Assembly: GCF_003254585.1 (NCBI RefSeq)
Contig: NZ_QJGZ01000041.1
Coordinates: 434,001 to 498,000 of the forward strand
From: Flavobacterium sharifuzzamanii
GTDB lineage: Bacteria; Bacteroidota; Bacteroidia; Flavobacteriales; Flavobacteriaceae
DNA: 64,000 nt
Direction of reading: 5' to 3'
Every line of letters starts with the position of its first letter. The stretch's first letter is position 1. Both the position numbers and the translations under genes were made by a program. Of this stretch, positions 24,722-33,801 are shown piece after piece. The notes beneath the pieces are model-generated. The model did no database searches and was not told where the DNA came from. It worked only from the letters and a program-made list of their open reading frames with translations.

Positions 24722-25927
24722 TTAATAAGTTTCGTATTTGTCTCCAAAGTTAAACGTTAAAGAGAAACGAAGCGTGTTTTCTAACGGGTTTTTTATTTTA
24801 GATGCCGAGAATAAGTACGAAACATCAATTTTCATAATGTTGTATTTGAAACCTGCTCCTAGAGAGAAAAATTGTTTAGCTCCTTTTTCTGGACTTTCGT
24901 GATAATATCCTAAACGGAATGCAAAAGCATCTTGATACATATATTCACCAGCGATACTATAGGTTACTTCTTTCATTTCTTCTTTAAATCCGCCCGGCGC
25001 ATCTCCAAAAGATTTAAACATTCCTTCAAACCAGCCAATATCATTATAATTTCTATAACCTATATCAGTTGCTTCTTGTTGAGAAATATCTTCAGGATCG
25101 TCATAATCTCCATCGCCATTTACATCTACTGGTGTTCCTATTCCAGGAGGAGTCGGAACTAAAAGTTTAGTAAGCTCAGCGCTTAAAGTAAGTTTGTTGT
25201 AATCGTCAAAAATAAAGTCAAATCCTCCTCCTAATCTTAAATTAGCTGGCAGGAAGTTTGAGCTTATATTGTCATTATCATAACTGATTTTTGGCCCCAT
25301 ATTCTGAAGGTTGATACCAGCTCTCCATCTACCGTTGAAATCTTGATAAGCAATTTCTTCCGATTGGTAAAAAGCAGCTACGTCTACAGCAAATGAACTT
25401 GCAGATGTAGCATCAACTTCTTCTGAAGCGACTTTTAAATTCGAGTTAATAAAACGAGCAGCAACTGCCATAGAGAACTCTTCACTTAATTTAAGTGAGT
25501 ATGATCCGTCTAAAGCAAATTCGTTTGGATTTACTTCTCGCACCGCTTCATTTGGGTCTCCAGTGTATCTCAACTCGATTCCTCCAAAACCAAAATAGCG
25601 AAAACTTCCTGCAAATGCGCTTCGCTCGTTGATTTTGTTGTAATACGTAACCTGACCAAGCGAAATATCATTGGCAAGATCTGTCAAATAAGGGGTGTAA
25701 CTGATGGAAAGACCTTGCGCATCTTCAGAAAATGCATACTTTGCAGGGTTCCATTGTTGTGAGAAAACGTCGGCAGAAGTGGCTACTCCTTGATCTGCCA
25801 AACCAGCTGCTCTAGCATCAGCAGCGACTAATAAAAAAGGTACCCCAGTAACGATAGGCCTTGATTCCTGGGCCTTTGAGGTGTAAATGCTAAAAATACA
25901 AATTAGTAAAAGTGATAGTTTTTTCAT
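24722..25927 (-). CDS. porV: Type IX secretion outer-membrane protein PorV (LptO)
   Basis: 401 residues with a signal peptide (about 1-19) and a FadL-like outer-membrane beta-barrel pattern, ending in an aromatic-rich strand FSLTFNFGDKYETY. The start of the mature part (PIVTGVPFLLVAADARAAGLADQG) is characteristic of PorV. PorV is a shuttle protein that carries type IX cargo from the translocon to the attachment complex with PorU. It follows porU by 40 bp on the same strand, which is the known porU-porV order next to gldJ in F. johnsoniae. Confidence 0.95.
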   Translation of the reverse strand: MKKLSLLLICIFSIYTSKAQESRPIVTGVPFLLVAADARAAGLADQGVATSADVFSQQWNPAKYAFSEDAQGLSISYTPYLTDLANDISLGQVTYYNKINERSAFAGSFRYFGFGGIELRYTGDPNEAVREVNPNEFALDGSYSLKLSEEFSMAVAARFINSNLKVASEEVDATSASSFAVDVAAFYQSEEIAYQDFNGRWRAGINLQNMGPKISYDNDNISSNFLPANLRLGGGFDFIFDDYNKLTLSAELTKLLVPTPPGIGTPVDVNGDGDYDDPEDISQQEATDIGYRNYNDIGWFEGMFKSFGDAPGGFKEEMKEVTYSIAGEYMYQDAFAFRLGYYHESPEKGAKQFFSLGAGFKYNIMKIDVSYLFSASKIKNPLENTLRFSLTFNFGDKYETY

Positions 25928-25967
25928 TTATGGGATTAGTGTTTTGGTAGTGCAAATATATATAATA

Positions 25968-28900
25968 TTATAGGATGACAAGCTTTTCGTATTTTTCTGC
26001 TTTTTTATTTGTTAAATTCGATTTTACAGTCAGTTTGTAAATATATACTCCTTTTCCGATTCTGTCACCAAAATCGTCTCTTCCGTCCCATGTTATTTCT
26101 CTTGATAAAAAGCCTTCTGTTGTAACAGTTTGGTTTTTTGTCCAGACTACTTTTCCTGTAATTGTCATCACCTGAACTTGTACGTCTAATGGTTCATAAG
26201 GTCTATTATGGGAAAACCAAAATTGTGTATAAGTTGAAAATGGATTTGGGTAATTAAGAACGTGTGATAATGTCAAGGAATCATCTCCTACAACTGTAAA
26301 TTGAATCTCACTCGTAACGGGATTATTGTAAACATCCCAAGCGGTAAAACTTATGGTATGCAGTCCAGGAGCTAAATTTCGGAATGGAAAACGTAGATTT
26401 CCGTTGGTGTAATCATCTAATTTTGTCTGATAATAGTCATTCAAAATGTAAGGATTGCTTACGTCTCCATCTAAAATAGCGACAATATCATGTCCGATTC
26501 CGCTTGCTGTATTAATTCCGTTCTCATCTTCTAAAAAAGCCAAAAGAAATGGCGATTCATTTGTAATTCCACCAGATACAAAAGTTTCATCGTTCATATA
26601 TAACTTCACTTTTGGACTTATATTGTCCTGAGGTGCATTTTCGTTAATTCCTCCAATTTTTATGGTGTTATTATAGCCAGTTTGGTTTTCTAATGATTCA
26701 TTTTTTTTTGAATAAAAACTGATTCTGCCATTGTCAACAGGGATTCTAATGTCTCTAGGAACAACAAAGCTAAATTCGAATTGTCCGTTGGTAACTGATG
26801 CATTTCCTCTAAAAATGGTTTCGCCAAGAGTTTTAAATTGCATTGGAGGACTAAAACCGTCATTATTTAAAGTGGTATTCGTAATTAGTTTGTCAAAAAT
26901 AGCAGTCGCCAATTCTCCATTATAATTGCTTAAAATTGTGTTGTTTTCGTCTGTGATTTCTCCTGAAATTTTAATTTTTGACAATGACTTCAAATCAGGA
27001 ATCGCTTGCGAAATCACAATATCATTTACTTTTGTTAAATTAATTCGCGGTTTTGGAATAGCAAGCATTAAAGCAGGATCGCCTATGTAAAAGACGACAT
27101 TGCTAGAAGAGCTCGGATTTTCATTTTTGGATATTCTTAAGGATTCTGCAATGGTATTGTATTGATTTGAGCCATAAGAAAGAAGGTTTTTGTTAATTGT
27201 TCTGTTGAATTCTTCCGCGTTTGTCTGTCCGATTTCGCGAACTGTAGTAAGCATTGAAATTGCACCTCCTTTTGGATTCCAATACACATATTCTCCAGCT
27301 GTAGGTCTTGTTGGATCGTCAAAACGAGAAAATTCACATGTGATGGTAATAAATAGTGGGTATTTATATTGATTGGTAAGGTTTTGTCCGTCAGATTTCT
27401 CCCAAATTCTTTCGCTGGCCAATCCATCCTCACCGCCATGTCCTAAATAATTAAATATTAGAGCGCCTTTTTCAAAAGCATTAAAAAAGTCGGTTCTTGC
27501 TTTTGGGTATCTCGATCCGCCTGCAGAAGCTTCTTGAGTGTAGGCGTCTAGAAAAATTTTGTCGATGTTAAAAAAAGGTTTTTCAGTCGCGATTTGATCT
27601 GCAAGTGCGTTTTGATTTGCCTGTAAAGTCTGGTCGCCTGCTTTGTCTGAGTCATCGCTAATTAAAACTACATTGTTTCGCCAGTTTCCATAAGATTTTG
27701 TGTCATGATACTCCAAAACTTTGCTGACCATTTCCTGCGCTTGCGCATTGTCTGAAACCAACATTCTTCCTAAGGCAATATCAATTCCTGCAAGAGACGG
27801 AATGACAACTCCTTCGTTAGCATCCATCAATCCGTAAAAATCATCAGAGGGAAACGAAGCTTCGCCTACAGTATTACTGATTAATGATTGATATATAGGT
27901 ACAATATTAGTATTGTTCGAAATTCGGTCTTTGTAATCATACGAAGCGTCTCCGAATAGATTTAAGTAACGTACTTTTCTCTCTGTAGAGGAAGCATTGT
28001 CATAAATATATTTGATGCAATTTCGGATAGCGGCAATATCTTGTTTACCAGAAGAAAATTCTTGATAGATGTTTTCTAATGCAATAACTTTTACACTTAA
28101 ATGGGAGTTTGTTCTATGGAAATTGGCCAATCTCTCGGCTTGAGAAGCTAAGGATTTTGGAGTTATTATAACATAATCAATGTCTTGAAAAATATTTTGG
28201 CTGTTTCTAAAAAGGGTCCCTTTTAAATTCTGATTGGCAATTTTTGACTGATTTTCTTTTAATGGAGCATAATAATCAGAAGGATCTATTGCAATGTATT
28301 TTTTAACCTCTCCTAAATTAGCTTTAAAGCTAAAAGAAGACTGATTAGCGTTTTCAATTTTAGAAACATTATATAGGTCAGTAACGTCCCAGATTTGAGT
28401 TATTCCTGATGCGTTTCCAATTGTATAATTGGCAATTCCAGCTGTAGAACCTGCAGCATTATATTGAAAATGAAATTGTTTGCCTACGCCTAAAAGTTTT
28501 CGTTTAGCTGTTAGGTTGATGTAATCTAAATAGCCTTTTGATCCTGGAACACCATTGTTATTATAAGTAAGTTTTATTCTGATATTGTCTGTTCCAGTAA
28601 ATTGAGCATTTGTAGGGAGTTTGCCTATTGTGTATTTCGTGTCAGAGTTGGCAATTAAAGAGGGAAAACTTATAGAACCTACGTTTTGTCCGTTGGCTGT
28701 TATGGCAAAAGAAGTAGGCGTTAAAGACGCGGCGGCTGCGCTTACCTCTATTTTTACAGGTATAGAAGTTTCCAGGTTTGGAAAACTAAAAGTGAATTCT
28801 TGTTCCTGATTAATGTCAAATGATTCTCCGAGCCATTGACGTCCAAGATGTACAATGTTGGTTTGGTCAATTTCGTGGTATTGATAGTCATCAAACGTGT

Positions 28901-29804
28901 TTAACTCTAAAGTGCTATTTCCTGTAGGTTGATTTAGGTTTTGAATTCGCTTTCCATCACCGCCAGAAACGGTGATATAATAATAGGACTTGTTGTCGTA
29001 TAGGTTAATGTTGGTTTGGCTTTCGGAATTCCAGTTGTCAGTTCCTTCAGCATAAAAAAGAATATAATCTTCATTATTAAAAACACCGTCATTTTCGCCA
29101 GCTATCTGAATTGCGTTTTCTGTTAAGTCATTAGGATAATAAGCGCTGTTGGCAAGAGGAAGCATTCTTCCTCCGTTTCCATAAATTTTTATTCTCCTTG
29201 GATCAACTCTAGAAGCGTCGAATCCTAAACTTTGTAAAAAAGACCTGTCTATTTTATAAACTCCTGATTTCTGGATGTAAAACCGATACCAGTCTCCTGA
29301 GGCTAAAACAGAATTTGAAATTGCGGCGGATTTTTGAAATGAAGAAATTGCTGCTGTTCGGGTAGATGTATTGCTAATAAAGTAAGAAAAGGATTTTATT
29401 CTTTTGTAGCTGTTTCCTTCTTTAATTATAGGAGACAAAGAAAGGAAAGAATATTGTATATCTCTTGCGTTGGTAACAATTACCGATTCGTTTAGTTTTT
29501 CAGGGATGTTTTCAGGGGTTAAATCGCCTAAATCTGTTCTGGAAATTGATTCGTAAACAATGTTGCTAATTTGTGCAGAACTGCCAGCTGAAATGCCAGA
29601 TTGATTTAGATTTTGAAGCAATATTATGCTTTTTTTTGTAATGTCGAAGCGAAAACTGCTTCCTGAGAAGTATGGAATTGTGATTTTGTTTTCGCCATAA
29701 TTTACCTCTTTTTTATTTTGCCAATCGATTGTTATAGTCCCATTTGTCTGTGAAAACGAGAGAATTGGAATTAAAAAAAAGTAAATTAGAAATGCTTGCT
29801 TCAT
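25968..29804 (-). CDS. porU: Type IX secretion sortase PorU (C25 gingipain-like)
   Basis: 1278 residues with a signal peptide (about 1-18). The C25 peptidase core is central: catalytic His789 in YLGHGGEDG and Cys823 in TITCEFSRFDDP. The protein ends in a secretion-tail-like domain (LNYPNPFS ... GKGVYIYKLTVKSN), which in PorU is part of the mature protein. PorU removes C-terminal signals from type IX cargo and attaches it to the cell surface. It is cotranscribed with porV and divergent from gldJ. Confidence 0.96.
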   Translation of the reverse strand: MKQAFLIYFFLIPILSFSQTNGTITIDWQNKKEVNYGENKITIPYFSGSSFRFDITKKSIILLQNLNQSGISAGSSAQISNIVYESISRTDLGDLTPENIPEKLNESVIVTNARDIQYSFLSLSPIIKEGNSYKRIKSFSYFISNTSTRTAAISSFQKSAAISNSVLASGDWYRFYIQKSGVYKIDRSFLQSLGFDASRVDPRRIKIYGNGGRMLPLANSAYYPNDLTENAIQIAGENDGVFNNEDYILFYAEGTDNWNSESQTNINLYDNKSYYYITVSGGDGKRIQNLNQPTGNSTLELNTFDDYQYHEIDQTNIVHLGRQWLGESFDINQEQEFTFSFPNLETSIPVKIEVSAAAASLTPTSFAITANGQNVGSISFPSLIANSDTKYTIGKLPTNAQFTGTDNIRIKLTYNNNGVPGSKGYLDYINLTAKRKLLGVGKQFHFQYNAAGSTAGIANYTIGNASGITQIWDVTDLYNVSKIENANQSSFSFKANLGEVKKYIAIDPSDYYAPLKENQSKIANQNLKGTLFRNSQNIFQDIDYVIITPKSLASQAERLANFHRTNSHLSVKVIALENIYQEFSSGKQDIAAIRNCIKYIYDNASSTERKVRYLNLFGDASYDYKDRISNNTNIVPIYQSLISNTVGEASFPSDDFYGLMDANEGVVIPSLAGIDIALGRMLVSDNAQAQEMVSKVLEYHDTKSYGNWRNNVVLISDDSDKAGDQTLQANQNALADQIATEKPFFNIDKIFLDAYTQEASAGGSRYPKARTDFFNAFEKGALIFNYLGHGGEDGLASERIWEKSDGQNLTNQYKYPLFITITCEFSRFDDPTRPTAGEYVYWNPKGGAISMLTTVREIGQTNAEEFNRTINKNLLSYGSNQYNTIAESLRISKNENPSSSSNVVFYIGDPALMLAIPKPRINLTKVNDIVISQAIPDLKSLSKIKISGEITDENNTILSNYNGELATAIFDKLITNTTLNNDGFSPPMQFKTLGETIFRGNASVTNGQFEFSFVVPRDIRIPVDNGRISFYSKKNESLENQTGYNNTIKIGGINENAPQDNISPKVKLYMNDETFVSGGITNESPFLLAFLEDENGINTASGIGHDIVAILDGDVSNPYILNDYYQTKLDDYTNGNLRFPFRNLAPGLHTISFTAWDVYNNPVTSEIQFTVVGDDSLTLSHVLNYPNPFSTYTQFWFSHNRPYEPLDVQVQVMTITGKVVWTKNQTVTTEGFLSREITWDGRDDFGDRIGKGVYIYKLTVKSNLTNKKAEKYEKLVIL

Positions 29805-29886
29805 CGGTTAAAAAGGCGAAATTTAATTAAAAAATAATTAGTAAGTAAAAATATAGTATTTCATGTTATAGTAATAATAAAAAGTA

Positions 29887-29894
29887 TATTTTTG
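29887..29894 (+). promoter_or_regulatory. Bacteroidetes -7 box for gldJ
   Basis: Reads TATTTTTG (TAnnTTTG) then CG. It predicts a leader of about 110 nt before the gldJ ATG in the divergent porU-gldJ region. Confidence 0.5.
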
Positions 29895-30010
29895 CGTTCG
29901 TAACTAAAGGTTATTTTCTGGTAAAAAACAGCTAAATAAAATTATTAGAACAGATGTTGCCAATTAAATGTTAATTATTATATTGCAGCACCTAAATTTA
30001 TCACCTAAGA

Positions 30011-31702
30011 ATGAGTATGAAAGTAAACAAAATTGTAGTCTTGCAGTTAATGATGTCAATGGTATTGATGTTGGGCACGGCTAGTTGTAGCAAAAAATCG
30101 AGTTCCACTCACGCTTCTAGAGCTACTGGCTGGGATGTAGATAGTCAGAATGGAACTGCTGCCAGAAATGCAGGTAAAAAACAACAGGCTGGTCCTGGTT
30201 TGGTTTTTGTTGAAGGAGGTACGTTTACTATGGGTAAAGTACAGGATGATGTTATGCACGATTGGAATAACACACCAACTCAACAACACGTTCAATCATT
30301 CTATATGGATGAAACCGAAGTTACGAACGGTATGTACTTAGAATACCTAGAGTGGTTAAAGAAAGTTTTCCCACCAACAGAAGAAAATTACAAAAACATT
30401 TACGAAGGAGCGTCTCCTGATACATTAGTTTGGAGAAATCGTTTAGGATATAACGAAACGATGACTAACAACTATTTAAGACACCCATCTTATGCTAACT
30501 ATCCTGTAGTTGGTGTTAATTGGATTCAAGCTGTTGAATTTAGTAAATGGAGAACAGACCGTGTAAACGAGGCTGTTTTAGAGAAAAGCGGATATCTTAA
30601 AAAAGGAGCTAAAACAAATGATGTTAATGCTGAAAATGCATTTAATACGGAAGGATATTTAATGTCTCCAAGTACATCACGCGGTGCAAGCGAAGAAATC
30701 GTATTAAAGAAAAGCCCTGATGGAAGAAAACCAAAAGCAGGAAAAGACGGTGTAGTACCTGAACAGACAAATGTATACGCACAACGTTCTTCTGGAATCA
30801 TTTTACCAGAATACAGGCTTCCTACTGAAGCAGAATGGGAGTATGCTGCTGCTGCTGATGTTGGACAAAGAGAGTACAATATCTACAAAGGACAAAAGAA
30901 ATATCCTTGGTCTGGAGATTACACACGTTCTAACAAACGTAAAAACAAAGGTGATCAATTGGCTAACTTTAAACAAGGAAACGGTGATTACGGTGGAATT
31001 GCAGGTTGGTCAGATGATGGAGCAGATATCACAAATGCTGTGAAAAGTTATGCGCCAAACGATTTCGGTCTATATGATATGGCAGGAAACGTTGCAGAAT
31101 GGGTAGCTGACGTTTACAGACCTATTATTGATAATGAAGCAAATGATTTCAACTATTACAGAGGTAACCAATATGCTAAAAACAAAATTGGTAAAGATGG
31201 TAAAATTGAAATCGTTACAACATCTACTATTAAATATGACACTTTAAGTAACGGTAAAGTTATTGCAAGAAACCTTCCAGGAGAAATCGCGCAAGTGCCA
31301 GTTGATGAGCAAGAAACTTACTTGAGAACAAATTTCAGTACAAGCGATAACATCAACTACAGAGATGGTGACAAACAATCTTCTAGATTTTTTGATTTTG
31401 GTGATTCAGAGTCTGGACCTAAAGCAGATCAGGCAATGTACAACTCTCCTAAACACAACGTTACAACAGACAGTTTAGGAAAAATGATCAGAAAATATGA
31501 TAACTCTAGTAAACGTACAACTTTAATCGATGATAAAGTAAGAGTTTACAAAGGAGGATCTTGGAGAGATAGAGCTTACTGGTTAGATCCAGCTCAAAGA
31601 AGATACTTCCCTCAAGATATGGCAACTGATTATATTGGTTTCAGATGTGCAATGTCTAGAGTAGGTTCTAAAGCTGAAAAAAGAAAATCTCCTAGAAACT
31701 AA
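30011..31702 (+). CDS. gldJ: Gliding motility lipoprotein GldJ (FGE/sulfatase-modifying-factor fold)
   Basis: 563 residues with a lipobox at TASCSKKSS (Cys27). The rest is a formylglycine-generating-enzyme-like fold: FVEGGTFTMGKVQDD, DETEVTNGMYLEYL, YPVVGVNWIQAVEFSKW, YRLPTEAEWEYAA, LYDMAGNVAEWVADVYRP and a C-terminal VYKGGSWRDRAYWLDP with RFFPQD-like ending. GldJ is an outer-membrane lipoprotein needed for gliding and type IX secretion, partner of GldK. Insertions of about 80 and 130 residues separate the core motifs. It is divergent from porU and upstream of murF. Confidence 0.96.
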   Translation: MSMKVNKIVVLQLMMSMVLMLGTASCSKKSSSTHASRATGWDVDSQNGTAARNAGKKQQAGPGLVFVEGGTFTMGKVQDDVMHDWNNTPTQQHVQSFYMDETEVTNGMYLEYLEWLKKVFPPTEENYKNIYEGASPDTLVWRNRLGYNETMTNNYLRHPSYANYPVVGVNWIQAVEFSKWRTDRVNEAVLEKSGYLKKGAKTNDVNAENAFNTEGYLMSPSTSRGASEEIVLKKSPDGRKPKAGKDGVVPEQTNVYAQRSSGIILPEYRLPTEAEWEYAAAADVGQREYNIYKGQKKYPWSGDYTRSNKRKNKGDQLANFKQGNGDYGGIAGWSDDGADITNAVKSYAPNDFGLYDMAGNVAEWVADVYRPIIDNEANDFNYYRGNQYAKNKIGKDGKIEIVTTSTIKYDTLSNGKVIARNLPGEIAQVPVDEQETYLRTNFSTSDNINYRDGDKQSSRFFDFGDSESGPKADQAMYNSPKHNVTTDSLGKMIRKYDNSSKRTTLIDDKVRVYKGGSWRDRAYWLDPAQRRYFPQDMATDYIGFRCAMSRVGSKAEKRKSPRN

Positions 31703-31722
31703 TATTTAGGAATTCAAATAAT

Positions 31723-31776
31723 AAAAATTCCAAATTCCAAAAGCTGAATATTCAGTCTGGAATTTGGAATTTTTTT
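31723..31776 (+). terminator. Terminator after gldJ
   Basis: 17-bp perfect stem: AAAAATTCCAAATTCCA (31723-31739) pairs with TGGAATTTGGAATTTTT (31758-31774), followed by further Ts. Confidence 0.8.
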
Positions 31777-31819
31777 ATTGTTTTTTTTCTACTTTTATGA
31801 CTTATTAAAATATATATAA

Positions 31820-33103
31820 ATGAATATTCAAGACATTCATAACTTGTTTTTACAATGCAGTTCTTTGTCTATTGATACAAGAAAAATCGAGAAAAATTCG
31901 ATGTTTTTTGCTATTAAAGGAGAGAATTTTGATGCGAATACATTTGCCCAAGAAGCTTTGAATTTAGGAGCTTTATTTGTAGTTATAGACAATGAATCTT
32001 ATTTTATTGACGACAGGACTATTTTGGTAGAAAACAGTCTTCAAACGCTTCAGGAATTAGCGAAATTTCACAGAGCTTATTTGGCTCTTCCAATTGTTGC
32101 TTTGACAGGTAGTAACGGAAAAACAACAACAAAAGAATTAATCAATGTTGTGCTGTCAAAAAAGTTTAAAACAAAAGCTACTGTCGGCAATTTAAATAAT
32201 CATATTGGCGTACCATTGACTTTGCTTTCTTTTACAAAAGAAACAGAAATTGGAATTGTTGAAATGGGAGCGAATCATCAAAAAGAAATTGAATTTCTAT
32301 GCCAGATTGCTCAACCTGATTTTGGCTATATAACGAATTTTGGAAAAGCGCATTTAGAAGGTTTTGGAGGAGTTGAAGGTGTGATTGCTGGTAAAAGCGA
32401 AATGTATCAATATCTTGCAGCAAATCAGAAAACAGTTTTTGTAAATCTGGAAGATCCAATTCAAATAGAAAAGTCAAGAGGAATAAAAGCATTTACTTTT
32501 GGGGTAAAAAAAGAAAATGCAGATTTAAATATTCAAAACATTACAGCAAATCCATTTGTTGCTATTGAATACAATGATTTTGCTATAGAATCGCATTTAA
32601 TTGGACTTTACAACGCGAACAATATAAATGCAGCTACAGCAATTGGAAAATATTTTAATGTAAAAGAAAGCGATATAAAGAGCGCTATTGAAAATTATAT
32701 TCCTGCTAATAATAGATCTCAGATGATGCAGAAAGGATCAAATGAGATTATTTTGGACGCTTATAATGCTAATCCTAGCAGTATGGCTGTCGCTATTGCT
32801 AATTTTCTACAATTAGACAAGAAAAATAAGATTATGATTCTTGGAGATATGTTCGAATTAGGCGACGAAAGCCTTTACGAGCACAAGGTTATTGTTGATT
32901 CTTTAGCAAATCAGAATGATGCTCAATGCTTCTTGTTGGGTAAATCTTTTTTTGCTAATAAGATTTCGAATGAGAATATTCAGTTTTTTGAGACATTTGA
33001 TGCTTTTGCTGAATTCTTAAAAACCTTCAAGTTTGATTCTAATATGATATTAATAAAAGGTTCGCGAGGCATGGCCTTAGAAAGAACGTTAGATTATATT
33101 TAA
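31820..33103 (+). CDS. murF: UDP-N-acetylmuramoyl-tripeptide--D-alanyl-D-alanine ligase
   Basis: 427 residues. The Mur-ligase ATP loop GSNGKTTTKE is at about residues 94-103, followed by VEMGANHQKEI and NNHIGVPLTLL, both typical of MurF. The C-terminal domain has LDAYNANPSSM. MurF adds D-Ala-D-Ala to the UDP-MurNAc tripeptide, the last cytoplasmic precursor step of peptidoglycan synthesis. It lies outside any division cluster here, 117 bp after gldJ with a terminator between them. Confidence 0.95.
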   Translation: MNIQDIHNLFLQCSSLSIDTRKIEKNSMFFAIKGENFDANTFAQEALNLGALFVVIDNESYFIDDRTILVENSLQTLQELAKFHRAYLALPIVALTGSNGKTTTKELINVVLSKKFKTKATVGNLNNHIGVPLTLLSFTKETEIGIVEMGANHQKEIEFLCQIAQPDFGYITNFGKAHLEGFGGVEGVIAGKSEMYQYLAANQKTVFVNLEDPIQIEKSRGIKAFTFGVKKENADLNIQNITANPFVAIEYNDFAIESHLIGLYNANNINAATAIGKYFNVKESDIKSAIENYIPANNRSQMMQKGSNEIILDAYNANPSSMAVAIANFLQLDKKNKIMILGDMFELGDESLYEHKVIVDSLANQNDAQCFLLGKSFFANKISNENIQFFETFDAFAEFLKTFKFDSNMILIKGSRGMALERTLDYI

Positions 33104-33119
33104 AAAGAAAGCCATTCAA
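33102..33119 (+). repeat. 18-nt direct repeat, left copy (half of a terminator)
   Basis: AAAAAGAAAGCCATTCAA overlaps the murF stop codon. An exact second copy is at 33764-33781, where it forms the left arm of a complete hairpin terminator. The two copies bracket the symE module. Confidence 0.8.
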
Positions 33120-33173
33120 AATATAGTTTACGTTCAAAAGCTTAGGCAAACTTTATAAGTACGTTTGATATGA

Positions 33174-33208
33174 TAAAGAGCTCGATATTTTGTCGGGCTT
33201 TTTTTTTA
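33174..33208 (+). terminator. Terminator after murF
   Basis: Stem AAGAGCTCGA/TCGGGCTTTT with two G-U pairs and a 7-nt loop, followed by at least eight Ts. Confidence 0.7.
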
Positions 33209-33293
33209 AATTTGAAAATTACTAGTTTCGTGCCCATGTAAGTTTTGAAAACTTTTTTAATCTTTTTTCTTACAAAAAAATAAGATTTTTAGT

Positions 33294-33301
33294 TACATTT
33301 G
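33294..33301 (+). promoter_or_regulatory. Bacteroidetes -7 box for the symE leader RNA
   Basis: Reads TACATTTG (TAnnTTTG) then C. It predicts a transcript start near 33307 and a leader of about 175 nt before the symE ATG. Confidence 0.6.
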
Positions 33302-33306
33302 CTACG

Positions 33307-33461
33307 ATTTACATTTTATCGGGCGAGTATTTTGTCAAAAGAAAGTAGATTTTTATCTAATAATAAATACGCGGTTTTGGTACCCCCGTGTGGTGCGTTA
33401 ATGCGCCCACTGCTCTTAAAAGGTGTAAGTCAACGGGAAAGGCTAAAACCGTATTTTTTTT
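33307..33461 (+). ncRNA. Structured leader RNA upstream of symE, ending in an intrinsic terminator
   Basis: From the predicted start near 33307 the RNA can fold into three nested stems. P1 pairs 33371-33381 with 33442-33452 (GCGGTTTTGGT with GCTAAAACCGT type bases and some G-U). P2 pairs CCCGT 33385-33389 with ACGGG 33433-33437. P3 is a hairpin 33390-33410. P1 is directly followed by eight Ts (33454-33461), so the whole fold looks like an attenuator. A loop segment, GTGTAAGTCA at 33423-33432, is a perfect complement of bases 33485-33494, which span the TG of the start codon and the next three codons. A function as a riboregulator or small RNA is inferred. Confidence 0.55.
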
Positions 33462-33483
33462 GGCCGGCTAAAAAATTTCTGAA

Positions 33484-33759
33484 ATGACTTACACAGAAAA
33501 AGCAAGCAGTAAAGAGGTGGAAACAAGGATCTCTACAATCAAAAGAACTTCAAAAGTATTATCAATTCGGAGAATGAAAGCTTATGGATTTTATAGACTT
33601 TCGCGCTCTATTGGCATGTATAAAACACAGCCAGTAATTGTACCGCAAATACGGTTGTGCGGTAATTGGCTCAAAGATGCTGGATTTTTAATTGATGAAA
33701 CTGTTGCCGTAACGGTAATGAAAGGAAAACTTATTATACGGCCCATACAAAAGGAATAA
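33484..33759 (+). CDS. symE: SymE-family type I toxin-like protein
   Basis: 91 residues. The C-terminal half carries the SymE signature: a PQIRLCGNWLKDAGF segment near residues 58-72 followed by a short VTVMKGKLIIRP ending, which is the SpoVT/AbrB-like swapped-hairpin fold. In E. coli SymE is a toxin (RNA-cleavage or nucleoid-condensation activity has been reported) held down by the antisense RNA SymR. The N-terminal half is basic. The gene sits between murF and a convergent regulator, behind a long structured leader. Function here is inferred from family. Confidence 0.8.
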   Translation: MTYTEKASSKEVETRISTIKRTSKVLSIRRMKAYGFYRLSRSIGMYKTQPVIVPQIRLCGNWLKDAGFLIDETVAVTVMKGKLIIRPIQKE

Positions 33760-33763
33760 TTAA

Positions 33764-33801
33764 AAAAAGAAAGCCATTCAACACTGAATGGCTTTCTTTT
33801 T
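33764..33801. terminator. Bidirectional terminator between symE and the regulator gene
   Basis: A perfect 17-bp stem, AAAAAGAAAGCCATTCA with TGAATGGCTTTCTTTTT, around an ACAC loop. Its left arm plus one base is the second copy of the 18-nt direct repeat. It overlaps the regulator's stop codon region on the minus strand. Confidence 0.9.

Noticed and set aside
33299..33487. 62-codon plus-strand open frame overlapping the symE leader
   Set aside because: Its start is within the -7 box and the region is better explained as structured RNA with an internal terminator; no family resemblance.
33551..33558. Possible antisense promoter (minus-strand TACTTTTG) inside symE that could drive a SymR-like RNA
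   Set aside because: The -7 match is perfect but no -33 TTG at the right distance is visible, and such 8-mers are frequent in AT-rich DNA. Kept only as an untested possibility.
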